A DNA stretch of 64,000 bases. It comes from Moorella mulderi DSM 14980 (GTDB lineage Bacteria; Bacillota; DSM-521; Neomoorellales; Neomoorellaceae). Of this stretch, positions 40,196-49,834 are shown one piece after another (the stretch's first letter is position 1; every line of letters begins with the position of its first letter). Under the pieces are notes generated by a model. It ran no database searches. It saw only the letters and a list, made by a program, of their open reading frames with translations, and was not told where the DNA came from. The position numbers were made by a program, and so were the translations under genes. The DNA is taken from NCBI RefSeq assembly GCF_001594015.1, contig NZ_LTBC01000001.1, forward strand, positions 372,001-436,000. The letters run 5' to 3'.

Positions 40196-41398
40196 TTATG
40201 TAAGCAAACACGAGGCGACGGCCACAACTGCCGGATCAAACTGGCTACCACTACCCCGGCTTAGAATAGCCACTGCTTCTTCGGGTGTCCGGGTAGGCTG
40301 GTAGGGCCTTAAGGAAGTCATGGCATCAAAGGCATCGGCTACGGCTATGATCCGCGCCCCCAGGGGGATTTCCCCATCATGCAGGCCATAAGGATAACCT
40401 TGGCCATCATAACGTTCGTGATGCAGGCCGGCATCATGGGCTATATCTTTTAAACTGGTAACGCTGGTCAATAAATCTATGGTCCGCACCGGATGCTGGC
40501 GTACCACCTTTAATTCCCGGGCATCGAGCCGGCCTGGTTTATCTAAAATGGCCCGGGGAACGGCAATTTTGCCAAAATCATGGAGGAGCCCGGCAATTTC
40601 CAGGCGCTGGATTGCTTCTTCGCTAAAACCCAGGCAGCGGGCCAGCCGCATGGCGTAGCTGGCCACCCGCCGGGAATGACCGGCCGTATAAGCGTGTTTG
40701 GCGTCGATTATTTGGGCAAAAAGGTTGATAGTAATTTTCATCGGCTCAGCCACCTGGAAATTTACAGGTGGCAGGTCTAAAATTACCCGGAACATTTTTA
40801 ACTCCAGGGCTGCATTGGTGGCTACTTCTGCAAATAACGAGCCCGCCATCAGGCTATCGAGAACAGTTAACAGTTCCGGGGGAAAGGCCTCCTGGACCGT
40901 CCAGGCCATGGCCTTTTTGACGGTAGACCAGTCGCTGCCGGGGTAAGCCCGCAGGGTTAGATCAAATTCATCAGCCACCCCCAGGAGCAAGGCACCGGGA
41001 ACGATAGCTCCGCCCTTAAGGCCCTGGGGGTAGCCGGAACCATCCCACCGTTCATGGTGGTCGCGGATCATGGCCGCCACTTCCTCGCCCAGGCCGGGAA
41101 TGGCGGTTACCATGGTCGCCCCCCTGGCAGGGTGGCCCCTTATTTCCGGGTTTTGCCTGGCTCCTGCCTTAAGAGTAAGGTGCACCAGGTGGTCGTCCAG
41201 GCCCATGGCACCAATGTCGTGGAGCAGGCCGGCATAAAAAACCTGGGTGGCCTGACCGGGCAATACTTTTTGGGCCAGTTCCTGGGCCACCAGGGCTACC
41301 CGCCAGGCATGGTAAAGTTTAGTCTCTTCTTCTACATCCAGGATGGTTGATAGAGCCACCACCAGTTCACAGAAAGAACGATCCGCCGGACAGCTCAC
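40196..41398 (-). CDS. Tandem HD-GYP domain protein
   Basis: This 400-residue protein contains two HD-GYP domains. The first has HD at 60-61 and HHERWDGSGYP at 114-124; the second has HD at 272-273 and HHERYDGQGYP at 325-335. HD-GYP proteins hydrolyse cyclic di-GMP or related dinucleotides. No receiver or sensor domain is present, so regulation may come from the kinase encoded 15 bases downstream. It starts with GTG behind GGGGGGGGAG. Confidence 0.88.
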   Translation of the reverse strand: MSCPADRSFCELVVALSTILDVEEETKLYHAWRVALVAQELAQKVLPGQATQVFYAGLLHDIGAMGLDDHLVHLTLKAGARQNPEIRGHPARGATMVTAIPGLGEEVAAMIRDHHERWDGSGYPQGLKGGAIVPGALLLGVADEFDLTLRAYPGSDWSTVKKAMAWTVQEAFPPELLTVLDSLMAGSLFAEVATNAALELKMFRVILDLPPVNFQVAEPMKITINLFAQIIDAKHAYTAGHSRRVASYAMRLARCLGFSEEAIQRLEIAGLLHDFGKIAVPRAILDKPGRLDARELKVVRQHPVRTIDLLTSVTSLKDIAHDAGLHHERYDGQGYPYGLHDGEIPLGARIIAVADAFDAMTSLRPYQPTRTPEEAVAILSRGSGSQFDPAVVAVASCLLT

Positions 41399-41417
41399 GG
41401 CTCCCCCCCCTTTATAA

Positions 41418-41455
41418 AAAAATCGCCCTTTATATTGGTAATAAAGAGCGATTTC
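41418..41455 (-). terminator. Terminator after the DUF1858 gene
   Basis: AAATCGCTCTTTAT and ATAAAGGGCGATTT pair (one mismatch) on the minus strand, followed by a run of seven T. It lies about 15 bases after the DUF1858 stop and separates it from the HD-GYP gene. Confidence 0.85.
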
Positions 41456-41468
41456 CCCAGGTATAGTT

Positions 41469-41684
41469 TTAGTCTTCCTTAGCCCCTTTGTTTACCACCT
41501 TATTCAGGTCGGCAACAAGGCTAGCAACATCAATACCATGGGCCATGGCTCCCTGCTCGATATTTTCAAAGCGTGCCGCCGCGCAGCCCAGGCAACCCAT
41601 CCCGTGTTCCATAAAAACCGGCACCGTCTGCGGGTACTTGCTGACTACTTCTGTAATGCTCATTTCCTTGGTAATGGTGGCCAA
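41469..41684 (-). CDS. DUF1858 (hybrid-cluster-associated redox disulfide) protein
   Basis: This 71-residue protein starts at a TTG (MATITKEMSITEVV) 8 bases after GGAGG. It has the DUF1858 pattern with HGMGCLGCAAARFENIEQGA, including the CxxC redox pair. Members may work with hybrid cluster proteins or other redox enzymes; no partner is encoded here. The frame is open upstream into a broken Uma2 gene, so a 144-residue fusion could also be made. Confidence 0.8.
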   Translation of the reverse strand: MATITKEMSITEVVSKYPQTVPVFMEHGMGCLGCAAARFENIEQGAMAHGIDVASLVADLNKVVNKGAKED

Positions 41685-41903
41685 AGGACTCACCTCCTCA
41701 TCATGTTTATCATTATAAACGGTAAGAGGCCCTTTGTAAAGAAAACAGGAAGGAAGCGTCAAGACAATTACCTCCCCGTCCACCCATTCCGCCCAGGTAT
41801 CCTCATCACACCAGGCTAAAAATTCTTCAAAGGTTAGCTTGCCTTCCGGTAGGGGCCTGCCTGTTTCGCAGGTCACTGCTGCCTCCCACACTGCTGTAGC
41901 CAT
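41685..41903 (-). pseudogene. Truncated Uma2-family gene remnant
   Basis: An ATG with a good GGAAGGAGGG site opens MATAVWEAAV..., then KLTFEEFLAWCDEDTWAEW and VDGEVIVL, the N-terminal part of Uma2-type (DUF820) nucleases. After about residue 50 the similarity stops. All catalytic PD...EVLS motifs are missing, and the frame runs without stop into the DUF1858 gene. A complete Uma2 gene lies 30 bases upstream, so this is probably a relic of a second copy. Confidence 0.65.
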
Positions 41904-41933
41904 CTTTTTGCCCTCCTTCCAGGGACGGATTCC

Positions 41934-42497
41934 TTAAGCCCAAACTTTTGCCAGTTCAACCATCAGATCCGGGAAAAGTTCGGGTGTAAAATGTTCCTCT
42001 TTTTTCCAGCAGCGGATAAGCATGTAAATACCCCTTTCCAGGCGGAACTCCTCCACCGTCTTTTCCTGGGGGTCCACCACCCAGTAGTAAGGCACGCCAT
42101 AACGGGCATAGACCTGAGCCTTGGTTACTTTATCGGTACCGGATGTGGAGGGGGAAAGGATTTCCACCACCAGGTCGGGAGTGCCAGCAATATTTTTTTC
42201 GGTGATCACGTTTTGCCTTTCCCGGGAAACATAGATCAAATCTGGCTGGGTTATGCTGATGTTACTGAGAACCACATCCAGCGGCGCTGCAAAAACTTCC
42301 CCCAAACCTTTTCCCATGACATAGGTGTGCAGAATGAAGTGCAGGTTGCGCGACACCCGCTGGTGCTGGGTAGTGGGCGACGGTGTCACATGCAGCACCC
42401 CTTCCAAGATTTCATAGCGTTTCCCATCATCTGGCAGGCGCAGATAGTCGTCGTAGGTAAGAATAATCTCCCCTGCGGGGGGTACAGGCCGGCTCAC
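41934..42497 (-). CDS. Uma2 family (DUF820) putative restriction-like endonuclease
   Basis: This 187-residue protein has the PD-(D/E)xK-like pattern of Uma2: QPDLIYVS, GTPDLVVEILSPSTS and VYARYGVPYYWVVDP. The start is GTG (MSRPVPPAGEII) because GGAAGGAGGGGG precedes it and a sigma-A promoter lies just upstream of the longer frame. Activity is untested for nearly all members of this family. It is followed by a broken copy of the same family. Confidence 0.85.
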   Translation of the reverse strand: MSRPVPPAGEIILTYDDYLRLPDDGKRYEILEGVLHVTPSPTTQHQRVSRNLHFILHTYVMGKGLGEVFAAPLDVVLSNISITQPDLIYVSRERQNVITEKNIAGTPDLVVEILSPSTSGTDKVTKAQVYARYGVPYYWVVDPQEKTVEEFRLERGIYMLIRCWKKEEHFTPELFPDLMVELAKVWA

Positions 42498-42534
42498 TTC
42501 GCCCCCTCCTTCCGGTAACCGTTTATTTGGGATC

Positions 42535-42563
42535 ATTGTATAATCGTTCCACAGTGTTGTCAA
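42535..42563 (-). promoter_or_regulatory. Sigma-A promoter of the Uma2-DUF1858 genes
   Basis: TTGACA (42558-42563) and TACAAT (42535-42540) are separated by exactly 17 bases on the minus strand. The -10 lies about 40 bases before the GTG start. Confidence 0.88.
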
Positions 42564-42609
42564 TCAAGCAGCTAACCGGACCAAAAGGCCTCCTTAAGCT
42601 ATCATATGA

Positions 42610-42667
42610 ACGACAATAGAAAACCCCACTGGCGGTTCCCTCCATTTTTACCCGCCGGTGGGGTTTA
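42610..42667 (-). terminator. Terminator of the thiamine-binding-type protein gene
   Basis: AAACCCCACCGGCGG pairs with CCGCCAGTGGGGTTT (one mismatch) on the minus strand and is followed by TCTATTG. It lies a few bases after the stop at 42679. Confidence 0.75.
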
Positions 42668-42678
42668 ATTCACTCTGG

Positions 42679-42990
42679 CTATTTGCTTGTTACCAGCTTT
42701 TCCTCAACCGATTTAACTTTTCCTTCCATGGTCAAATCCTTATCGCGCCGGTCGTCAATGCGGATAATAGTCATAGACCGCCGGGCTCCCTTTACAAAGG
42801 GTACCTCGTGCAGTCGCTGCAATAGGGGAAATAAGACATCCAGCTCACCTTCGATAATGGTACCCATAGGCGTTAATTGATACTTGATTCCCGGTGTTTC
42901 CTGCAGGACCCTGTGGGCATCGGCCACATACTGGCTGATGCTGGTGCTACCTGTTCCCAGGGGGGCTATGACTACTTCCAGAACGGCCAT
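42679..42990 (-). CDS. MTH1187/DUF77 family thiamine-binding protein
   Basis: This 103-residue protein begins MAVLEVVIAPLGTGSTSISQY and has the GIKYQLTPMGTIIEGELD stretch typical of the MTH1187/YkoF-like fold. Family members bind thiamine or similar ligands. The ATG is preceded by AAGGAGGCTGACAGTGCA; a longer frame would run back into tRNA-Sec and is rejected. Confidence 0.85.
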   Translation of the reverse strand: MAVLEVVIAPLGTGSTSISQYVADAHRVLQETPGIKYQLTPMGTIIEGELDVLFPLLQRLHEVPFVKGARRSMTIIRIDDRRDKDLTMEGKVKSVEEKLVTSK

Positions 42991-43045
42991 TGCACTGTCA
43001 GCCTCCTTCAACGAACAACACGGCCCTTCTTGGCTGCTATGGCTC

Positions 43046-43145
43046 TGGCGGGAGTGTGTGGGAATCGAACCCACCGCGCCCGGGGCTCACCCACGCGCCG
43101 GCTGGATTTGAAGTCCAGGCAGGCCACCAGGCCCGATCCACTCCC
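43046..43145 (-). tRNA. selC: tRNA-Sec(TCA)
   Basis: This 100-base tRNA has anticodon TCA in a CTGGA/TCCAG stem (loop CTTCAAA), a long GC-rich variable arm (CCGGCGCGTGGGTGAGCCCCGGGCGCGG region) and acceptor GGGAGTG/CACTCCC with a G discriminator and encoded CCA. The 8th acceptor position appears as G opposite A. A sigma-A promoter lies about 5 bases upstream. selB and selA lie 5-8 kb away on the same strand. Confidence 0.93.
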
Positions 43146-43150
43146 ATGCC

Positions 43151-43179
43151 ATTATACGACCGCCCGCATGCCAAGTCAA
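43151..43179 (-). promoter_or_regulatory. Sigma-A promoter of tRNA-Sec
   Basis: TTGACT (43174-43179) and a perfect TATAAT (43151-43156) lie 17 bases apart on the minus strand, so the tRNA has a dedicated promoter with almost no 5' leader. Confidence 0.9.
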
Positions 43180-43200
43180 GATAACTGCCCGGCCTGCAGA

Positions 43201-43882
<682 letters not shown>

Positions 43883-43911
<29 letters not shown>

Positions 43912-44686
43912 CGTTCACCTCCCGTCCCAGGTAAGCTTCGATAACCCGCTCGTTGTTGCGAATGTCCTCAGGCGGTCCCTCGGCAATAACCTGGCCGTAA
44001 TCCAGGACATAGATACGCTCACAAATACCCATCACCAGGGACATATCGTGCTCGATTAATAAAATCGTCAGGTCAAACTCCTGCCGTATCCAGTTGATTA
44101 AGGTCATTAATTCCTTTGTTTCCTGGGGGTTCATGCCGGCTGCCGGCTCGTCGAGCAAAAGGAGTTTAGGCCGTGCCGCCAGGGCACGGGCAATCTCCAG
44201 CCGGCGCTGTTCGCCGTACGGCAAATTTTTGGCTTTTTCATACTGGTATGGTTCCAGCTTAAATATCCGCAGCAGTTCTTGACTCCGTGCCAGTATCGCC
44301 GCTTCGCCCTGGTGAAAGGAGGGCAGGCGGAAAATGGCGTTGAGTATGCCGTAACGGCTGTGCCAGTGGTAGGCAATGCGGATATTGTCAAGGACACTCA
44401 GATTGCCGAAAAGGCGGATATTCTGGAAAGTTCTAGCAATGCCTCGCTGGGTAATTTGATAGGGTTTCAGTCCTACCAGGCTGCGGCCGTTAAAAATAAT
44501 CTCCCCCCTGGTGGGACGGTAGACACCGGTCAGCAGGTTAAAAATCGTCGTTTTCCCCGCACCGTTGGGGCCAATCAGGCCTACTAGTTCTCCCTGCTGT
44601 AAACACAGGTCCACATTGGCTACCGCCATCAGGCCGCCGAAGGAAATTGTCAAATCCCTAGTTTCCAGCAGAGCCACTGGCTTCAC
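43883..44686 (-). CDS. livG: Branched-chain amino acid ABC transporter, ATP-binding protein LivG
   Basis: This 267-residue ATPase has GPNGAGKTT (Walker A), the FQNIRLFGNLSVLDNI stretch and PYGEQRRLEIARAL, where the signature reads PYGEQ as usual in LivG. The longer C-terminal domain fits LivG rather than LivF. It starts with GTG and overlaps livM by 29 bases. Confidence 0.93.
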
Positions 44687-45620
44687 CCCGTTTCGGCACC
44701 CAGCGGTCCAGGGTAAATTCCCTGGTGCCCATTAAACCCTGGGGGCGGAAAACCATGATGACAATCAATAGTACGGCGTAGATAACCATCCTTAAAACGG
44801 CCAGGTCCTGGAGGGCAGCATTAATAATTGTGATGGCTGCCGCGGCAATGATGGAGCCGGTGATGCTTCCCAACCCGCCAAAGACTACCATGACCAGGAT
44901 GTCAAAGGAGCGGAAAAAGGTAAAAGTGGCCGGCTGGATTAGATAAAAATAATGGGCATAGAGTGCACCGGCAATCCCGGCAAAAAAGGCGCCCATGGCA
45001 AAGGCCAGGACTTTATAGTAAGTGGTGTTGATTCCCATAGTTTCGGCGGCAATCTCATTTTCCCGGATGGCCACACAGGCCCGCCCGTGGGTAGAATTAA
45101 GGAAATTGACAATAACCAGGATGGTCAGGACCATCATCAGGTAAAGCCAGGTCCAATTGGTCAATTGGGGAATACCAATCATCCCGGCGGCGCCGCCGAT
45201 ATAGTTAATATTGTTGGCTGCTCCCCGGATAATTTCTCCAAACCCCAGAGTGGCGATAGCCAGGTAGTCTCCCCGCAAGCGCAAGGTGGGTAACCCGATG
45301 ATAATCCCGGCAACGGCCGCCGTGCAAGCACCGGCCAGGATAGCCACCGGAAAAGGCTGGCCCAAGTTGGTAGTCAGGATAGCGGATACATAGGCACCCA
45401 CTGCCATGAAGCCCGCATGGCCAAGGGCCAACTGGCCGGTAAAGCCGACAATTAGATTCAGGCTAACTGCCAGGATAATATTGATCCCAACCATCATTAA
45501 ATTGATCTCCTGGAAGGCACTGATTACACCCGCTGCCTGCAGCCAGTAAACCAAAAAATAAATTAGGATCGCGCCGGCCAGGGAGAGTAGATTTTTTTTG
45601 CTAAATCGCACCTGTTTCAC
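44658..45620 (-). CDS. livM: Branched-chain amino acid ABC transporter, permease LivM
   Basis: This 320-residue protein has about nine hydrophobic segments and the permease motif LRGDYLAIATLGFGEIIR (residues ~114-131). It forms the membrane channel with LivH. It begins one base after the livH frame ends. Confidence 0.93.
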   Translation of the reverse strand: MKQVRFSKKNLLSLAGAILIYFLVYWLQAAGVISAFQEINLMMVGINIILAVSLNLIVGFTGQLALGHAGFMAVGAYVSAILTTNLGQPFPVAILAGACTAAVAGIIIGLPTLRLRGDYLAIATLGFGEIIRGAANNINYIGGAAGMIGIPQLTNWTWLYLMMVLTILVIVNFLNSTHGRACVAIRENEIAAETMGINTTYYKVLAFAMGAFFAGIAGALYAHYFYLIQPATFTFFRSFDILVMVVFGGLGSITGSIIAAAAITIINAALQDLAVLRMVIYAVLLIVIMVFRPQGLMGTREFTLDRWVPKRGEASGSAGN

Positions 45621-46514
45621 CTACACTTTTTCAGTATTGTTCTTTCCCAGCAGGCCGGACGGCTTGACCAGCAGGATTAGGATAAGCAGGAGAAACACAA
45701 TGGGGTCCCGTAATTTACTGCTCCAGTAACCGCTGACCATGGTTTCAAAAATACCCAGGGCAAAGCCCCCCACCATGGCCCCGGGAATCAGGCCGATGCC
45801 GCCAATAACTGCCGCCACGAAGGCCTTTAAACCGGGCATAATGCCCATTAAGGGATGGATAGTATTATAATAGAGACCCAGGAGAATGCCGGCTACAGCG
45901 GCAAAGGCCGAGCCCAGGGCAAAGGTTACGGAAATGGTGTTATCTACATTGATGCCCATGAGCCTGGCGGCATCAGGGTCGTAGGAGACAGCCCGCATGG
46001 CTTTACCCGCCCAGGTATAATGGACAATATACTGCAATATGATCATCATTGCGATAGTAATGGCTAGAATTAAAAGCTGCAGGGTGGTGGCTGTCAGTTT
46101 TATGCCAAATATCGCCAAAGGTAGTTGGGCGCTGGTGATTAGCCCCGCCGGATAGGAACGAATTTCGGTTCCCAGGACCATCAGGCCCCCGTTCTCCAGA
46201 AATAAGGATACGCCGATGGCTGTAATCAAGGGTGCCAGGCGGCCAGCGTTACGTAAAGGTTTATAGGCGACCCGCTCAATGAGAACCCCCAGGATAGCAG
46301 AACCGATCATGGAAATGATAAAGGCCAGCCAGATATTTAATTTGAGATAAACTACCCCAAAAAAGGCAATATAAGCGCCCACCATTAAAATGTCGCCATG
46401 GGCAAAATTAATCAACTGGATAATACCATAAACCATGGTATAGCCCAGGGCAATGAGGGCATAGATGCTGCCCAGGGACAGCCCGTTGATTATCTGCTGG
46501 AGAAATACGGCCAT
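45621..46514 (-). CDS. livH: Branched-chain amino acid ABC transporter, permease LivH
   Basis: This 297-residue permease starts MAVFLQQIINGLSLGSIYAL and has GYTMVYGIIQLINFAHGDI, the LivH signature, and several further transmembrane spans. The ATG at 46514 has GGGAGTTGGCAGC upstream; five earlier in-frame residues are not needed. An attenuator-like hairpin separates it from livJ. Confidence 0.93.
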   Translation of the reverse strand: MAVFLQQIINGLSLGSIYALIALGYTMVYGIIQLINFAHGDILMVGAYIAFFGVVYLKLNIWLAFIISMIGSAILGVLIERVAYKPLRNAGRLAPLITAIGVSLFLENGGLMVLGTEIRSYPAGLITSAQLPLAIFGIKLTATTLQLLILAITIAMMIILQYIVHYTWAGKAMRAVSYDPDAARLMGINVDNTISVTFALGSAFAAVAGILLGLYYNTIHPLMGIMPGLKAFVAAVIGGIGLIPGAMVGGFALGIFETMVSGYWSSKLRDPIVFLLLILILLVKPSGLLGKNNTEKV

Positions 46515-46548
46515 GCTGCCAACTCCCAACTCGGCCCTAAAATAAACT

Positions 46549-46580
46549 CCAATGAGGGGGTTAGAACCCCCCCCATTGGT
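46549..46580 (-). terminator. Attenuator-type hairpin between livJ and livH
   Basis: CCAATGGGGGGGGTT and AACCCCCTCATTGG form a stem of about 13 bp on the minus strand with a 3-base loop, followed by AGTTTATTTTA. It probably stops part of the transcripts so that the binding protein is made in excess over the membrane parts. Confidence 0.7.
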
Positions 46581-46608
46581 TGGTCTGGCACTTTTTTAGG
46601 CCAGGGTT

Positions 46609-47808
46609 TTAATGGGTAATCTTTTTCTTTAGCGTCTGCTTGCCGTCTACCATGGCAATAATGGCCACATCTTTAACCGGGTTATGGTTTTCATCAATGG
46701 TAATCTTACTGGTAATACCGTCAAAATTCTTTGTACTGGCCAGGGCATTGCGGATGGCTTCCGGATCAGCCGACCCGGCCCGCTTGATAGCATCGGCCAG
46801 CAGGTAAGATGTATCATAAGCGAGGGCAGCAAAGGCGTCCGGCTCCCTGTTGTATTTGGCCTTAAAAGCTTTAATAAAGTCCTGGAGCCGCGGGTTGGGA
46901 TCGCTGGCAGCGTAATGGTTGGTAAAGTAAGTATTATTCAGGTTGGCTGCCCCGCCGGCGTACTCGGCCAGTTTGGGAGAATCCCACCCGTCGGCACCCA
47001 GCATGGGAACCTTTATGCCCAGTTCCCGCGCCTGGTTAACGATCTTGCCCACGTCACCGTAATAGGCCGGAACATAGATCAGGTCGGCACCGGCATCCTT
47101 AATCCTGGTGAGGGCGGGACGGAAGTCCTGATCGCCGGAATTAAAGCTCTCTTCCGCCACAACCTGGCCGCCGTTTTTGACGAATTCCTCTTTAAATACC
47201 TTATATAACCCCTTACTGTACTCATCAGAGTTGCTGTAAATAATGGCCGCCTTTTTAGCTCCAAGATCTTTGGTAGCGAATTCCGCGCCTACAATGGCCT
47301 GGGTGGGATCGATAAAGCAGACACGGAACACGTAGTCGCGCACTTTCTTGGTCTGGGGATCGACAGTTACATCTGGATTCGTCGCCGAGGGGCTAATAAT
47401 AGGTACTTTATATTTAGTAGCCATGGTCGCCGCCGCCATGGTGGCACCGGAAGTAGCCGGGCCCAGCAGGGCAACGACTTTATTCTCCGTAATCAATTTT
47501 GCAGCCGCACTCATGGCTTCTTCTCTTTTACCGCCATTGTCCAGCACGATAGGGTTGAACTTCTTGCCACCCAGGACACCGCCGTTCTGGTTGATTTCTT
47601 CAAAGGCCAGCAGGATGGCGTCTTTAGAATTAGTACCATAAGTAGCTACATCGCCTGAGAGTTCATAGTTGACGCCGATATTAATGGTATCGCCGCCGGA
47701 AGCCCCCTGTTTTTCCGCCCCTGATTTTTGCTGGCCGCACCCGGCGATTATTGCCGCTGCCAAGAGCAAGGCCACGGTAAACAGGGCAATTTTTTTAATC
47801 CTCTCCAC
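46609..47808 (-). CDS. livJ: Branched-chain amino acid ABC transporter, substrate-binding lipoprotein
   Basis: This 399-residue protein starts at a GTG (MERIKKIALF) behind GGAGGAGGTCC and has a signal peptide ending in the lipobox IIAGC (Cys24). The mature part has the type I periplasmic-binding fold (GPATSGATMAAATMATKYKV, YDTSYLLADAIKRAGS). It captures the amino acid outside the membrane. It is the first gene of the liv operon. The longer frame would start upstream of the promoter's -10 and is rejected. Confidence 0.93.
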   Translation of the reverse strand: MERIKKIALFTVALLLAAAIIAGCGQQKSGAEKQGASGGDTINIGVNYELSGDVATYGTNSKDAILLAFEEINQNGGVLGGKKFNPIVLDNGGKREEAMSAAAKLITENKVVALLGPATSGATMAAATMATKYKVPIISPSATNPDVTVDPQTKKVRDYVFRVCFIDPTQAIVGAEFATKDLGAKKAAIIYSNSDEYSKGLYKVFKEEFVKNGGQVVAEESFNSGDQDFRPALTRIKDAGADLIYVPAYYGDVGKIVNQARELGIKVPMLGADGWDSPKLAEYAGGAANLNNTYFTNHYAASDPNPRLQDFIKAFKAKYNREPDAFAALAYDTSYLLADAIKRAGSADPEAIRNALASTKNFDGITSKITIDENHNPVKDVAIIAMVDGKQTLKKKITH

Positions 47809-47859
47809 TTTAAAGGACCTCCTCCGGTTTTTTTGCCATTGGCAGGCACATTTGCATTT

Positions 47860-47889
47860 ATTATAAACCTGCCTTTGAATAACTGTCAA
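47860..47889 (-). promoter_or_regulatory. Sigma-A promoter of the liv operon
   Basis: TTGACA (47884-47889) and TATAAT (47860-47865) are spaced by 18 bases on the minus strand. The -35 box contains the stop codon of selB. Confidence 0.88.
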
Positions 47890-49793
47890 TTGGCAATAAC
47901 CATTCGCCTGTCCCCCTGGCGGCGCGTAAGTTTTATCCGGTCCAGGTACTCTAAAAAGGGTAGGACATACTTGCGGGAGCTGCCCAGGGCGTCCCTTACT
48001 TCAGCCAGGCCGAAGGGGCCGGCAAGGCCTAATTTTTTCACTACCGCCAGGGCCTCTTCAAAGGCCTCCCGGTGCCAGTAAAATTCGTCGTTGATTTTAA
48101 CCAGCACTCCTTCCCGCATCAGGTAGTGAAGGAGCTCTTCCAGTTCTGCCGGGGCCAGGTTGTAAGCAGCTGTTACTTCATTAAAACCCGGCGGCTGCCA
48201 CCGGGCCGACCGGTAACGCTCTGCCAGGGCCTGTAAAAGTTCTCTTTGCCGGGGGCTAAACTCGGGCTTAAAATCAGCCAGGGCCACGTTACTTGCCGTC
48301 AACTGGATACGGCCTTCCCGGGACCATCGTTCCAGCAAGGCTTGAAAAACCCGCGCCGGCAGGCGCGAGAAATAACGGGAACGCAATTCTTCCCGCGCCA
48401 GGCCGGGGCGCAGGGGATACTGGCGGTGAAAATCATCCAGGGCCCGGGCCGCTTCCCGCCACCAGGCAGCCAGGCGTTCATTGCTCACTGCATACAGGTC
48501 GTTATCGGCAGCAAGCAAGGTAAGCTGTCCCGCGGCAGCCATATCCTGCAACAATTTCCTGGTTTCTTGCGGCGTTAACGCCGCCCTGATAGCTGCTTCC
48601 TGCCCGTCAACGCCATCCCGGTGCTCCCGGACAATCTGGGCCAGGATTTCTTGGGGCGAACCTTCCAGGCGCTTCTTTAAAGAAGCAAGGACGGACGGCT
48701 CAAAACGGCGGTGCCGGGGCGGCGCCGGGTCAATGACCAGCCCGCCGCCGATGGTTTCCATGGGCGAATAGCTGCGCAAGATAAAGCGATCGGCCCGGGT
48801 AGCCACCACCGGCTCCTCCATGAGCAGCTGGACAAAGGCCTTTTCCCCGCCCTTTAATTCGTTTCGATCAAGGAGGATAATTCTGCCCAGAACCTCGGCC
48901 GTGCCCAGGTAAAAACGGATACGGCTGCGGTTGGCCAGGGTACGGGCGCCTGCCAGAAGCTTAAAACTGGCGTCCAGGCGATAGGTAGGCCGTAAAAAGC
49001 CCGGGGTCAGCAGGGAACTGCCCCGGCTGATGGCCTCCTTTTCTATGCCGGCTAAATTTACGGCTACTCGCTGGCCGGCCAGGGCTTCTTTAACATTCTT
49101 GCCATGGACCTGGAGGTTGCGAACCTTGGTCTTTATACCTTCCGGCTGGACCTCCAGGTCGTCTCCTACCCGGATGGTTCCTGACCAGAGGGTGCCGGTA
49201 ACTACCGTGCCAAAACCGGTAATGGAAAAAACCCGGTCGATGGGGAGCCTTGCCCCGCCTTTTGCCGGCCGGGGCGGAGTTGTTGCCGCCAGGGCATCCA
49301 GCCGGGCCAGGAGCTCGGGTATCCCTTCTCCGGTCAGGGCAGACACAGGTATGATGGGGGCATCTGCCAGCACTGTCCCCTGTACGGCCTGGCGCACCTC
49401 TTCCCGGACCAGTTCCAGCCACTCGGCATCCACCAGGTCGATTTTCGTAAGCACGATGATACCCTGCTTGATCTGCAGCAGGTCGATGATGGCCAGGTGT
49501 TCCCTGGTCTGGGGCATCACGCCTTCGTCGGCCGCCACCACCAGCATGACCAGGTCCATACCGCCGACACCGGCCAGCATCTGGCGGATAAAACGTTCAT
49601 GGCCGGGTACATCCACCAGGCCTAACTGGCGCCCGCTGGGTAAAGTCAGGGGAGCGAACCCCAGCTCAATGGATATGCCGCGTTCCTTTTCCTCTTTAAG
49701 CCGGTCCGTATCAACGCCGGTTAAGGCCTTGACCAGCACCGTCTTGCCGTGGTCAACATGACCGGCAGTCCCGACAATAATATAGTCCACCAA
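47886..49793 (-). CDS. selB: Selenocysteine-specific elongation factor SelB
   Basis: SelB brings Sec-tRNA to UGA codons by binding the SECIS hairpin. The 635-residue protein has an EF-Tu-like GTPase part ([11 protein letters not shown] at 8-18, DVPGHE, TKIDL), then beta-barrels (residues ~175-370) and C-terminal winged-helix repeats for SECIS binding. The length agrees with the well studied M. thermoacetica SelB (634 residues). It follows selA on the same strand. Confidence 0.97.
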   Translation of the reverse strand: MVDYIIVGTAGHVDHGKTVLVKALTGVDTDRLKEEKERGISIELGFAPLTLPSGRQLGLVDVPGHERFIRQMLAGVGGMDLVMLVVAADEGVMPQTREHLAIIDLLQIKQGIIVLTKIDLVDAEWLELVREEVRQAVQGTVLADAPIIPVSALTGEGIPELLARLDALAATTPPRPAKGGARLPIDRVFSITGFGTVVTGTLWSGTIRVGDDLEVQPEGIKTKVRNLQVHGKNVKEALAGQRVAVNLAGIEKEAISRGSSLLTPGFLRPTYRLDASFKLLAGARTLANRSRIRFYLGTAEVLGRIILLDRNELKGGEKAFVQLLMEEPVVATRADRFILRSYSPMETIGGGLVIDPAPPRHRRFEPSVLASLKKRLEGSPQEILAQIVREHRDGVDGQEAAIRAALTPQETRKLLQDMAAAGQLTLLAADNDLYAVSNERLAAWWREAARALDDFHRQYPLRPGLAREELRSRYFSRLPARVFQALLERWSREGRIQLTASNVALADFKPEFSPRQRELLQALAERYRSARWQPPGFNEVTAAYNLAPAELEELLHYLMREGVLVKINDEFYWHREAFEEALAVVKKLGLAGPFGLAEVRDALGSSRKYVLPFLEYLDRIKLTRRQGDRRMVIAN

Positions 49794-49834
49794 ACATACG
49801 CTCCTCCAAAGGGATCTATAAAATTAGGCGCTTA

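Noticed and set aside
41469-41903. Treating the 144-codon frame as one intact gene
   Set aside because: The TTG with GGAGG at the DUF1858 domain and the loss of the Uma2 core after residue 50 make two units more likely. The fusion product remains possible.
47809-47889. Longer livJ frame starting at 47889
   Set aside because: It would start upstream of the liv promoter and lacks a ribosome binding site. The GTG at 47808 gives a proper lipoprotein signal peptide.
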